The notes under the pieces are model-generated. The model ran no database searches. It saw only the letters and a program-made list of their open reading frames with translations, and was not told the DNA's origin. DNA of 64,000 bases from Bacteroides sp. Its GTDB lineage: Bacteria > Bacteroidota > Bacteroidia > Bacteroidales > Bacteroidaceae. The stretch covers positions 1-64,000 of the forward strand of contig JAFURM010000040.1 in NCBI GenBank assembly GCA_017471925.1, given 5' to 3'. The translations under genes were made by a program, and so were the position numbers. Below, piece after piece: positions 1 to 6,570 of this stretch. How positions within the stretch are numbered: the stretch's first letter is position 1; every line of letters begins with the position of its first letter.

Positions 1-585
1 ATCGAAGATGCCCGTGTCTTCGGCAAAGTAGCAGAAGAGCAGGCGCGTCATGAAGATGTTGAGGTCGTGCAGGTCGTCGTGGCTGGAGAAGTCGTTGTAG
101 GCGCGTATCTCGTCGTGCAGCTTCGCCATCTTCTCGGCCGCTTTCACATCGGCAGGATTCTCCTCGATGCCCCGGTAACGCTCCACACCACACAGGGGGT
201 AGAAGAACTGGAAGTCAATCCACAGCTTGGAGAGCGGGTTTTCGTAGGTTTCCTGTTCCTTCGGGTCGTAGGCGAGGATGCGCTTGCCATCGCTCACGGC
301 CAGGATGCGCGGGGCGGCTTTCTGCACGGTGGCGTCGCGCTTCATGGCGTTCAGCGTTTCGTCCATCAGGTGGGTCAGGGCGGGTCGATAGGCCAGCAAG
401 CCCTTGATGAGCAGTCCGTCGTAGCGTGCCACGACGCCCTTGCCTGCACGGTAGCGCCGCACGTCGGCATCGCTCTTGCCAAAGGCTTTCAGAAGGATAA
501 AGGGGACGTCGGCAGGAAGGAAGTCGGGGGCTTTGAATGCCTGCAGTTCCTGCTCGGTCTGTTGGTAGCTGATGGATGTTGCCAT
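1..585 (-). CDS. Large DNA methyltransferase / restriction-modification protein (MmeI/YeeA type), N-terminal part
   Basis: The start is the ATG complementary to 583-585. The frame stays open for 195 codons and runs off the left edge, so the SAM-binding and NPPY-type motifs and any target-recognition domain lie outside the window. Visible blocks are PRILAVSDGKRILAYD near residue 90, WIDFQFFYPLCGVERY, ENPADVKAAEKMAKLHDEI, and MTRLLFCYFAEDTGIF at the edge. Together they are characteristic of the N-terminal and spacer region of class I SAM-dependent DNA methyltransferases of the MmeI/YeeA group, many of which combine cutting and methylation in one chain. I see no clear D...ExK nuclease motif in the visible part, so a methylase-only or phage-defence role is possible. 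It is preceded by a long palindromic leader and a predicted promoter at 903-933. Family fairly sure; activity unknown. Confidence 0.72.
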   Translation of the reverse strand, partial: MATSISYQQTEQELQAFKAPDFLPADVPFILLKAFGKSDADVRRYRAGKGVVARYDGLLIKGLLAYRPALTHLMDETLNAMKRDATVQKAAPRILAVSDGKRILAYDPKEQETYENPLSKLWIDFQFFYPLCGVERYRGIEENPADVKAAEKMAKLHDEIRAYNDFSSHDDLHDLNIFMTRLLFCYFAEDTGIFD

Positions 586-646
586 ACGCTTTTGTGGGTA
601 TTAGATGGTACACAAAAGAAGCGTGGTGCGTGCGCTTATCTCATCT

Positions 647-811
647 GTAAATGGTAGGCTCTGGACTGCCCTGGTAATCAGACATGATAAGACAACACGC
701 TCCACGCCTATAGCGTATGGGTACAGCAAGGGCTGTACGCATAAACCACAAGCGGGAGCTGTTTGTTGCCATCACTCGATTACCATAAGAATTGTCCAGA
801 TTCCCATTTAC
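647..811. repeat. Imperfect palindrome of about 165 bp in the methyltransferase leader
   Basis: The outer arms 647-666 and 794-811 share GTAAATGG and TCTGGAC blocks. Further in, GGTAATC (673-679) pairs with GATTACC (778-784), then CAAC and GCTCC blocks match across the axis. The centre is a 12-bp stem with one mismatch (716-727 and 732-743) around a 4-base loop. The whole stretch can fold into one long hairpin on either strand. It lies between the predicted promoter and the start codon of the leftmost gene, so it would be part of that mRNA's 5' leader. It could be a regulatory RNA structure or a small transposon-like (MITE) insertion. I saw no clear target-site duplication. Confidence 0.6.
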
Positions 812-902
812 GAGTAATATCGTACAAACGCTTCCGTTTATAATCTCAAAAAACAGCCTTCGGCCTCTCCTCGCACAGGGGGCTTGGTAGTGAAGACTGC
901 GA

Positions 903-933
903 CAAAGGTAGCATTATTTTCGGGTATGCCAAA
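903..933 (-). promoter_or_regulatory. Predicted promoter of the methyltransferase gene
   Basis: On the minus strand, TACCTTTG (903-910) fits the Bacteroides -7 consensus TAnnTTTG. A TTTG at 930-933 lies 19 bases upstream, at the usual place for the -33 box. The predicted leader is about 310 nucleotides. Confidence 0.55.
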
Positions 934-984
934 CAGGGAGGTGCATTTTTTGCTTAGAAGGGCGTGCCGACGTTCACGGGAGGC

Positions 985-994
985 TTAGGCACGG
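985..994. repeat. Solo half copy of the TTAGGCACGG repeat
   Basis: TTAGGCACGG matches the outer arm of the hairpins at 6149-6237, 11259-11327 and 41394-41460, but no second arm follows. Probably a decayed or truncated copy. Confidence 0.4.
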
Positions 995-1004
995 TTCATC
1001 ATAC

Positions 1005-1053
1005 GTTGATAGTTGACAGTTGATAGTTGATAATTGATGATTGATAGTTGACG
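1005..1053. repeat. Heptamer tract, seven units of (G/A)TTGA(T/C)(A/G)
   Basis: Seven contiguous 7-base units, variants of GTTGATA and GTTGACA, run without any indel. The same type of tract occurs at 6099-6140 and 45319-45374. Confidence 0.75.
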
Positions 1054-1087
1054 GTTATTTAACCCTTCCCCTAAAAAAACGGAGCGG

Positions 1088-1122
1088 TTTGTTTTATTCT
1101 AAAACACCTTTCGCTATATTTG
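1088..1122 (+). promoter_or_regulatory. Predicted promoter of the thioredoxin-like lipoprotein gene
   Basis: TATATTTG at 1115-1122 fits the -7 consensus, and TTTG at 1088-1091 is a possible -33 box, with a somewhat long 23-base spacer. The start codon follows 21 bases after the -7 box. Confidence 0.55.
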
Positions 1123-1143
1123 CGGTAAAATACGACAGAAAGT

Positions 1144-2136
1144 ATGGAAAACAGAAGCTATATCATCTCTCCCTGCCTCCTCGCCATGTGCCTGGCCCTG
1201 TGCTGCACCCTGCAGACCAGTTGCCAGAACCGACCGCAAACGAAAGCGAGCGAGGCGACGCCCGATGCACCCGTAGCAGCGGCCGTCACGGGATTTCCCT
1301 ATCCCGAGATTCCGACCACGCTGACCGATGTGCCGGCCCGGCTGGAATATCTCCTCACCCACTACTGGGAGCGGTTGGACCTGAACGACACCCTCCTGCT
1401 GAACAACCCGGAAGTGACGGAACAGGGCTTCGTGAACTTCATCGACCTGATGAGGGACGAACACCTCACGGCAGAGATGCGACGAGAGGCGTGGGAAAGC
1501 CTGGCCGCCCTGCTGGCCGAAGCGACGGAGGGAAGGAAGAGACTGGACGACCTCTGCGACGACTACCTCTACAACCCCAATTCACCTCTTTATAATGAGT
1601 CGCTCTATGCCCTCTACTTGGAGGCGATGAGCGGACAGGCGGGAGTGGACGAGGCCGTGAAGGAGCGGATGCGCTTCCGCCTGGAACTCGTGAGGCGCAA
1701 CCGGCCGGGCGAGAAGGCGGAGGACTTTGCCTACTATACGCCCGATGGCACCCGACAGACACTGCACCACACACCCGTGCAGGGCAAGCACCTGCTGCTG
1801 CTCTTCTACGACCCCGAATGCAGCCACTGCCAGGAGGTGATGGAGGTGCTGCAGGACAGTCCCCAACTGAACCAGCTGCTGAGGTGTGGCGAAGCGACCC
1901 TGCTGGCCATCTACACCGAAGGCAACGAGCAGGCCTGGCGGGAAAGCCTCCCCCTGCTGCCCCGCCGCTGGCTGAAGGGCAACGACCGGGAGGCGGTGAA
2001 GCAGCAGGCACTCTATGACCTGAAGGCCATGCCATCGCTCTACCTGCTCAACGCCGACAAACAGGTGGTCCTGAAGGACACGAGTCCGGAGGAATGCCTG
2101 AATAGAATGGAGATAAAAGGAGATAAAGGGAGATAA
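1144..2136 (+). CDS. DUF5106-like lipoprotein with thioredoxin fold and CxxC motif
   Basis: 330 residues. The N-terminus is a lipoprotein signal with Cys27 (LQTSC) as the probable lipidated residue, so export to the periplasmic face or outer membrane is expected. A helical region (about 40-200) precedes a thioredoxin-like domain containing LLLLFYDPECSHCQE, with a redox-type CSHC motif at 226-229 and a cis-proline context MPSLYLL near residue 300. This arrangement matches Bacteroides DUF5106/TlpA-like lipoproteins of unknown substrate. The last codons come from three near-identical GGAGATAAA units, so the C-terminal tail may be repeat-derived. It stands alone, with a hairpin overlapping its stop codon. 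Confidence 0.75.
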   Translation: MENRSYIISPCLLAMCLALCCTLQTSCQNRPQTKASEATPDAPVAAAVTGFPYPEIPTTLTDVPARLEYLLTHYWERLDLNDTLLLNNPEVTEQGFVNFIDLMRDEHLTAEMRREAWESLAALLAEATEGRKRLDDLCDDYLYNPNSPLYNESLYALYLEAMSGQAGVDEAVKERMRFRLELVRRNRPGEKAEDFAYYTPDGTRQTLHHTPVQGKHLLLLFYDPECSHCQEVMEVLQDSPQLNQLLRCGEATLLAIYTEGNEQAWRESLPLLPRRWLKGNDREAVKQQALYDLKAMPSLYLLNADKQVVLKDTSPEECLNRMEIKGDKGR

Positions 2137-2174
2137 ATGCCGGATGTATAGCTTCACTATTGGCTTTTATCTCC
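2129..2174 (+). terminator. Hairpin overlapping the stop codon of the DUF5106-like gene
   Basis: GGAGATAAATGCC (2129-2141) can pair with GGCTTTTATCTCC (2162-2174) with one mismatch. No long T tract follows, so terminator function is only likely. Confidence 0.4.
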
Positions 2175-2276
2175 CCAAAGAGCGAAGCGATATCTCCTCC
2201 TAACTCCCTTTATCTACAAGAAAGTTGAGCTTGCGAAACTTAAAAATATAATATAAAGAATTAAACCATTACTGTT

Positions 2277-3308
2277 TTGAGTAAGATTGCAACGATAGAC
2301 TTAGGGCCGCATCCCGTTCTTCTGGCACCGATGGAGGATGTCACCGACCCGGCGTTTCGCCTGATGTGCAAACGTTTCGGGGCCGACATGGTGTACACCG
2401 AGTTTGTCTCGGCCGACGCCCTGATTCGCTCGGTGAGCAAGACCGAGCAAAAGCTGAACATCAGCGACGAGGAACGCCCCGTGGCCATACAGATATACGG
2501 ACGCGACACCGCCACAATGGTGGAAGCGGCCAAGATTGTGGAACAGGCACGGCCCGACCTCTTAGACCTGAACTTCGGCTGCCCCGTGAAGCGCGTGGCC
2601 GGCAAAGGGGCCGGTGCGGGCATGCTGCAGAACATCCCTCTGATGCTGGAGATAACCCGTGCCGTGGTACAGGCCGTGAACATCCCCGTCAGCGTGAAGA
2701 CCCGCTTAGGATGGGATGCCGGCAGCCGAATCATCGTGAACCTGGCCGAGCAGCTGCAGGACTGCGGCATCAGCGCACTGACCATCCACGGACGCACCCG
2801 CGCACAGATGTACACGGGCGAGGCCGACTGGACCCTGATAGGCGAAGTGAAGAACAATCCGCGCATGCACATCCCCATCATCGGCAACGGCGACATCACC
2901 ACCCCCCAACGGGCCAGGGAGTGCTTCGACCGCTATGGCGTGGACGGCATCATGATTGGACGGGCCAGTTTCGGACGGCCGTGGATATTCAAGGAGGTGA
3001 AGCACTATATAGAGACAGGCGAGGAACTGCCTCCCGCCGAGGCGGCATGGTACATGGACGTACTGCGTCGGCAGGTGGAAGACAGCGTGAAGCTCCTGGA
3101 CGAACGGCGAGGCATCCTCCACGTGCGCCGTCACCTGGCTGCCAGCCCCCTCTTCAAGGGCATCCCCAACTTCCGCGACACCCGCATCGCCATGCTGCGG
3201 GCCGAGACTCAGGAAGAGCTGTTCCGCCTCTTCACGGAGATAGAGGAACGGTTGGAAGGAGTCAAAGCCGACATGGAAGTCAAACAGCATACTAACACTA
3301 ATCAATAA
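2277..3308 (+). CDS. dusB: tRNA-dihydrouridine synthase
   Basis: 343 residues; an FMN enzyme that reduces specific uridines in the tRNA D-loop, in the cytoplasm. Family motifs occur in order: APMEDVTDPAFR, then LNFGCPVKRVAGKGAG with catalytic Cys102, VKTRLGWD, LTIHGRTRAQMYTGEADW, IPIIGNGDI and GIMIGRASFGRPW. The length fits DusB. The start is taken as TTG at 2277 because an in-frame stop lies at 2262-2264 and no ATG is available before the conserved region; ATT at 2268 is the only other candidate. The next gene follows after 9 bases, so the two are probably co-transcribed. Confidence 0.93.
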   Translation: MSKIATIDLGPHPVLLAPMEDVTDPAFRLMCKRFGADMVYTEFVSADALIRSVSKTEQKLNISDEERPVAIQIYGRDTATMVEAAKIVEQARPDLLDLNFGCPVKRVAGKGAGAGMLQNIPLMLEITRAVVQAVNIPVSVKTRLGWDAGSRIIVNLAEQLQDCGISALTIHGRTRAQMYTGEADWTLIGEVKNNPRMHIPIIGNGDITTPQRARECFDRYGVDGIMIGRASFGRPWIFKEVKHYIETGEELPPAEAAWYMDVLRRQVEDSVKLLDERRGILHVRRHLAASPLFKGIPNFRDTRIAMLRAETQEELFRLFTEIEERLEGVKADMEVKQHTNTNQ

Positions 3309-3317
3309 TCACACATT

Positions 3318-4130
3318 ATGAAAAACTTATTCGACATCAAGGACAACGTCGTTGTCATCACCGGAGGAACCGGGGTATTGGGCCGTGCCATTGCCGCACA
3401 TCTGGCCGAGCAAGGAGCCAAAGTGGTCATCATGGGACGCAAGACCGAAGTGGGCAACGCCATCGTGGCCGACATCAAGGAGAAAGGCGGTGAGGCCATG
3501 TTCCTCGTGACCGACGTCATGAACCGCGACATCCTGGAGCAGAACCTGGCCGACGTGCTGAAGGCTTACGGCCGTGTGGATGCCCTGCTCAACGCCGCCG
3601 GAGGCAACATGCCGGGAGCCACCATCGCCCCCACGGGCACCTTCTTCGACCTGAAGATAGAGGAGTTCCAACGCGTGCTGGAGCTGAACCTCACCGGCAC
3701 CGTGCTGCCCACACAGGTTTTCCTGAAACCCATGGTGGAGCAGAAGAAAGGGGCCATCGTGAACTTCAGCAGCATGGCCGCCTTCCGCCCCATGACCCGC
3801 GTGGCCGGATATGCAGCCGCCAAGGCCGGCATCAGCAACTACACCGCCTTCATGGCTACCGAAGTGGCCAAGAAGTTCGGCGAGGGCATCCGCGTGAACG
3901 CCATCGCACCGGGCTTCTTCCTGACCGAGCAGAACCGCACCCTCCTGACCAACCCCGACGGCAGCTGGACACAACGCGGCGAGGATGTCATCCGACAGAC
4001 GCCCTTCGGACGCATGGGACGCGCCGAGGAGCTTTGCGGCACCATCCAGTACCTCATCAGCGAGGCCTCCAGCTTCGTCACCGGCACCGTAGCCGTAGTG
4101 GACGGCGGATTCAACGTCTTCGCCATGTAA
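3318..4130 (+). CDS. SDR-family oxidoreductase, possibly D-mannonate (fructuronate) oxidoreductase
   Basis: 270 residues with the classical short-chain dehydrogenase layout: the nucleotide-binding TGGTGVLG near residues 15-22, NAAGG, catalytic Ser (NFSSMAAF, around 152), and Tyr165 with Lys169 in YAAAK. A C-terminal DGGFNVFAM closes the fold. The sequence resembles the SDR enzymes annotated as D-mannonate oxidoreductase in Bacteroides hexuronate metabolism, but no uxuA or uxaC lies nearby, so the substrate is inferred only from overall resemblance. It follows dusB closely and is probably in the same transcript. Confidence 0.78.
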   Translation: MKNLFDIKDNVVVITGGTGVLGRAIAAHLAEQGAKVVIMGRKTEVGNAIVADIKEKGGEAMFLVTDVMNRDILEQNLADVLKAYGRVDALLNAAGGNMPGATIAPTGTFFDLKIEEFQRVLELNLTGTVLPTQVFLKPMVEQKKGAIVNFSSMAAFRPMTRVAGYAAAKAGISNYTAFMATEVAKKFGEGIRVNAIAPGFFLTEQNRTLLTNPDGSWTQRGEDVIRQTPFGRMGRAEELCGTIQYLISEASSFVTGTVAVVDGGFNVFAM

Positions 4131-4183
4131 GGGCGAAGACGTTGACACAAACAGTACCTATTTACTAACAAATACACAGCAGT

Positions 4184-5617
4184 ATGAAAAGCTCTAACTT
4201 CATGAAGGCCTGCATGACACTCTTAGTGTCGCTCTTCACGGCCAATGCCGCACATGCACAATTCCTGCGCACCTCCTACTTCATGGAAGGTACCCACTAC
4301 CGTATGCAGCTGAACCCCGCGCTGACACCGGGACGCGGCTACATCAACCTGCCCGTCGTAGGCTCGTTCAACGCCACGGTGAACTCCTCCTCCTTAGGAT
4401 TCCAGGACGTGTGCGACATCATTGACAACAGTGACGGAAGCGACTACTTCCTGAGCAGAGACTTCCGCAACCGACTGGAGAACACCAACAACCTGAACGT
4501 AAACTTCAGCACCGACATCCTCTCGGCCGGCTGGTACAAGGGAAAGAACTTCTGGTCGTTCAACATCGGCCTGCGCACCGACGTCGGTGCCTCCATTCCC
4601 CGAAGCATGTTCGACTTCATGTACGACATGGACCAAACGAATTGGGACAACCCGCTGAGCTATGCCAACATCAACGAGAGCGTGGGACAGCAGAAACTGA
4701 ACATCAACTCGTACACCGAAATCGGCATCGGCTGGGCACGCGACATCAACAGCCGCCTGAAGGTGGGTGCCAAGGTGAAGGCACTGCTGGGCATCGGCAA
4801 CCTGGAACTGCAGATAGACCAAATCAAGGTGAACAGCAACATCAGCGGCATCAGCAGCGACACCGACTGGAGCAACCTCACCCTGCAGCAGCTGCAGAAC
4901 GTGCGCGGCAATGCCAGCGTCAGCGTGGATGCCACCCTGGAGAGTTCCTTCAAGGGACTGGTGCTGGAAGAAAACGAGATGGGCTACATTGACGAGTTCG
5001 ACGTAGACACCGACGAACTGGGTCTGGCCGGCTATGGTGCCGCAATCGACCTGGGCGTCTCCTACAAACTGCTGAAGAACCTCACGCTCTCGGCCTCCGT
5101 GCTGGACCTGGGCTTCATCAAGTGGGACAAGAGCAGCACCACCATCGCCCGTGCCGGCATGCATGCCGACTATGACCTGACCAACAGCGGACAGCGAGAG
5201 GAGTTCGTGGAGATGGTGAGCAGCGGTGAGGTGCTGAACTATGACATGCTGAAGTTAGAGAGGGAGACGGGTACGGCCAAGTCGCGCACCAGCAAACTGA
5301 CCTCTACCGTCGTGGTGGGTGCCGAATATGCCCTGCTGAAGAACTGGTTAGTGCTGGGTGCCCTCTATACGGGCCGCTTCGCCGAGCCCAAGACGCTGAA
5401 CGAGCTGACCTTCTCGGCCAACATCCGCCCCAAGAACTACTTCAACCTGGCCGCCAGCTACTCCGTGCTGCAGGGTGCCGGCAAGACCTTCGGTGTGGCC
5501 ATGAAGCTGGGTCCCCTCTTCGTTGGCACCGACTACATGTTCTTCGGCGAAGACACCAAGAATGTCAATGCCTACGTGGGCCTCTCCATCCCGTTGGGCA
5601 AGCAGAAGAAACTCTAA
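4184..5617 (+). CDS. DUF5723 family outer-membrane protein
   Basis: 477 residues. A type I signal peptide ends near AHAQ (residues 23-26). The mature part opens with NPALTPGRGYINLP and continues as alternating amphipathic strands rich in aromatic ends, as expected for an outer-membrane barrel of the DUF5723 group found in Bacteroidetes. No enzymatic motif is visible and the function is unknown. The C-terminal strand ends in a glycine- and aromatic-rich segment (YVGLSIPLGKQKKL). The 53-base gap after the SDR gene allows co-transcription. Confidence 0.7.
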   Translation: MKSSNFMKACMTLLVSLFTANAAHAQFLRTSYFMEGTHYRMQLNPALTPGRGYINLPVVGSFNATVNSSSLGFQDVCDIIDNSDGSDYFLSRDFRNRLENTNNLNVNFSTDILSAGWYKGKNFWSFNIGLRTDVGASIPRSMFDFMYDMDQTNWDNPLSYANINESVGQQKLNINSYTEIGIGWARDINSRLKVGAKVKALLGIGNLELQIDQIKVNSNISGISSDTDWSNLTLQQLQNVRGNASVSVDATLESSFKGLVLEENEMGYIDEFDVDTDELGLAGYGAAIDLGVSYKLLKNLTLSASVLDLGFIKWDKSSTTIARAGMHADYDLTNSGQREEFVEMVSSGEVLNYDMLKLERETGTAKSRTSKLTSTVVVGAEYALLKNWLVLGALYTGRFAEPKTLNELTFSANIRPKNYFNLAASYSVLQGAGKTFGVAMKLGPLFVGTDYMFFGEDTKNVNAYVGLSIPLGKQKKL

Positions 5618-5638
5618 GAACCTGTGTCAAACATCAAA

Positions 5639-5650
5639 TTTAGGCACGGA
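5639..5650. repeat. Solo arm of the TTTAGGCACGGA repeat
   Basis: TTTAGGCACGGA, 21 bases after the DUF5723 stop codon, matches the outer arm of the complete hairpins; no second arm nearby. Confidence 0.4.
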
Positions 5651-5691
5651 ATTAGCTCGCTGACCGTTATCACGCCATCGAGCATCGTGCC

Positions 5692-5783
5692 ATAGAGGCA
5701 TCAGGCATCGCATTATAGAGGCATCAAGCGATGCATTATACTTCCTTCAATCGGCGCATCATAGAGCATAAGTTCCTGCACCG
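5692..5783. repeat. Four units of a 23-bp repeat (ATTATAGAGGC family)
   Basis: ATAGAG-like cores begin at 5692, 5715, 5738 and 5761, a constant 23-base step. The best-preserved unit reads ATTATAGAGGCATCAAGCG. The reverse complement of 35067-35200 contains units of the same family, for example ATTATAGAGGCGATGGCCG. Confidence 0.6.
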
Positions 5784-5811
5784 GCCGCCTATCCGGAGGA
5801 GGTACAAAGAG

Positions 5812-5891
5812 GGAAACGCGGACTAACGCAGATTTTCGCAAAGCAGAGTAATGTGACACCTTTGCGGGAATCTGCGTTAATCCGCGTTTCC
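5812..5891. repeat. Hairpin repeat with 32-bp arms (CGCGGATTAACGCAGATT type)
   Basis: Arms 5812-5843 and 5860-5891 are complementary except for three positions, with a 16-base loop. The core resembles, but is distinct from, the GGCACGGATGACACGG hairpins elsewhere in the window. It sits between convergent genes and could end transcription from both sides. Confidence 0.7.
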
Positions 5892-5949
5892 GCATCGTCC
5901 AAAACTTATCAATAAATCTTGATACCGTCCAAAGAAGGGGCACGCGAAG

Positions 5950-5968
5950 TGTGTCACTTAGTGACACA
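5950..5968. promoter_or_regulatory. Operator-like palindrome TGTGTCAC-TTA-GTGACACA
   Basis: Perfect 8-bp inverted arms around three bases. Further half-sites of the same core lie at 5852-5859, 6020-6027, 6031-6037, 6338-6343, 6348-6353, 6357-6364, 6415-6421 and 6427-6434. The form suggests a DNA-binding protein site, yet no gene start is near. Confidence 0.45.
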
Positions 5969-6015
5969 TGCCTCAATGGACAGTATCACAGTAAGTTAAC
6001 ACCGATTTTTTGAGA

Positions 6016-6036
6016 AAGGTGTGTCACTTTTGTGTC
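6016..6036. repeat. Left copy of a perfect 21-bp inverted repeat
   Basis: The 21 bases at 6016-6036 are identical to the reverse complement of 6348-6368. The copies are separated by 311 bp, and each contains TGTGTCAC and TTTTGTGTC. Confidence 0.7.
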
Positions 6037-6098
6037 ATTAGCCGCAAAAACTGTTTCGCACAAACGTTTTTTGATAAAATATCCCACCTGATTGGATA

Positions 6099-6140
6099 GT
6101 TGACAGTTGATAATTGATAGTCGATAATTCACAGTTGATA
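6099..6140. repeat. Heptamer tract, six units of GTTGATA type
   Basis: Six consecutive 7-base units (GTTGACA, GTTGATA, ATTGATA, GTCGATA, ATTCACA, GTTGATA). Same family as 1005-1053 and 45319-45374. Confidence 0.7.
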
Positions 6141-6148
6141 GATTTCAG

Positions 6149-6237
6149 GCACGGATGACACGGATTTTACGGTTGGATTATAACCATATCAGGTGTAAAA
6201 TAGCGATATAACCCGTATTTATCCGTGTCATCCGTGC
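6149..6237. repeat. Hairpin repeat GGCACGGATGACACGGAT, copy in the DUF5723-pnp gap
   Basis: Arms 6149-6165 and 6221-6237 are perfectly complementary over 17 bases (GCACGGATGACACGGAT), with a 55-base interior. The same arms occur with small changes at 11259-11327 and 41394-41460. Confidence 0.7.
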
Positions 6238-6334
6238 ATAGAAAATCATCCACGCATAGAAGCAAGAGGATGGAACTGTAAAATCATTACAAATAGCTAC
6301 ATTTATCGTATGAAATATCGGACAAAATCAGTTA

Positions 6335-6368
6335 TTTTGTGTCTATAGACACAAAAGTGACACACCTT
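6335..6368. repeat. Perfect 22-bp palindrome followed by right copy of the 21-bp inverted repeat
   Basis: 6335-6356 is a perfect palindrome centred on TATA, with arms TTTTGTGTC and GACACAAAA. It runs into 6348-6368, the inverted partner of 6016-6036. A further inverted pair, TGTGTCA and TGACACA, lies at 6415-6434. Confidence 0.65.
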
Positions 6369-6495
6369 GGGCGAAAAACATAGAATAAACCACTATATAG
6401 CAACAAGTTACAGATGTGTCATCAAGGTGACACACTTTGCATCGGCAGAGGCAGGATGAAAAGATAAATATTATAAACAGGCCATCTAACAACAA

Positions 6496-6526
6496 AGCGG
6501 ATGTATCCTTGATGGACACATCCGCT
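6496..6526 (-). terminator. Probable pnp terminator
   Basis: AGCGGATGT (6496-6504) pairs with ACATCCGCT (6518-6526), with an inner ATCC/GGA stem. Read on the minus strand the hairpin is followed by a T-rich run. It lies 45 bases beyond the pnp stop codon. Confidence 0.6.
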
Positions 6527-6570
6527 TATATGCTGTTCAGCGAGGGAGAGGAAGACTCCCGCAACGCTCT

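Larger units (their letters stand above)
586..1143. other. Intergenic region between divergent genes, with palindrome, heptamer tract and two promoters
   Basis: No protein gene is convincing here. It holds, in order, an imperfect palindrome of about 165 bp (647-811), a predicted minus-strand promoter for the methyltransferase gene (903-933), a solo half copy of the TTAGGCACGG repeat (985-994), a tract of seven TTGATAG-like heptamers (1005-1053), and the plus-strand promoter of the next gene (1088-1122). I looked for a tRNA and found none. Confidence 0.7.
5618..6570. other. 953-bp gene-free region between convergent genes, dense in repeats
   Basis: I find no credible protein gene. From left to right it carries a solo repeat arm (5639-5650), a 23-bp-period array (5692-5783), a 32-bp-arm hairpin (5812-5891), a cluster of TGTGTCAC half-sites and palindromes (5852-6434), a heptamer tract (6099-6140), a second hairpin (6149-6237) and the probable pnp terminator (6496-6526). 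Confidence 0.75.

Noticed and set aside
1..585. Complete restriction-modification or phage-defence island
   Set aside because: Only the first 195 codons of one gene are in the window; no partner genes can be seen.
586..1143. Possible tRNA or other stable RNA gene
   Set aside because: The stems seen form one long hairpin, not a cloverleaf; no TTC-loop or CCA end was found.
5713..5976. 87-codon minus-strand open frame
   Set aside because: It runs through the 23-bp array and the 32-bp-arm hairpin, so its sequence is explained by repeats; composition is not protein-like.
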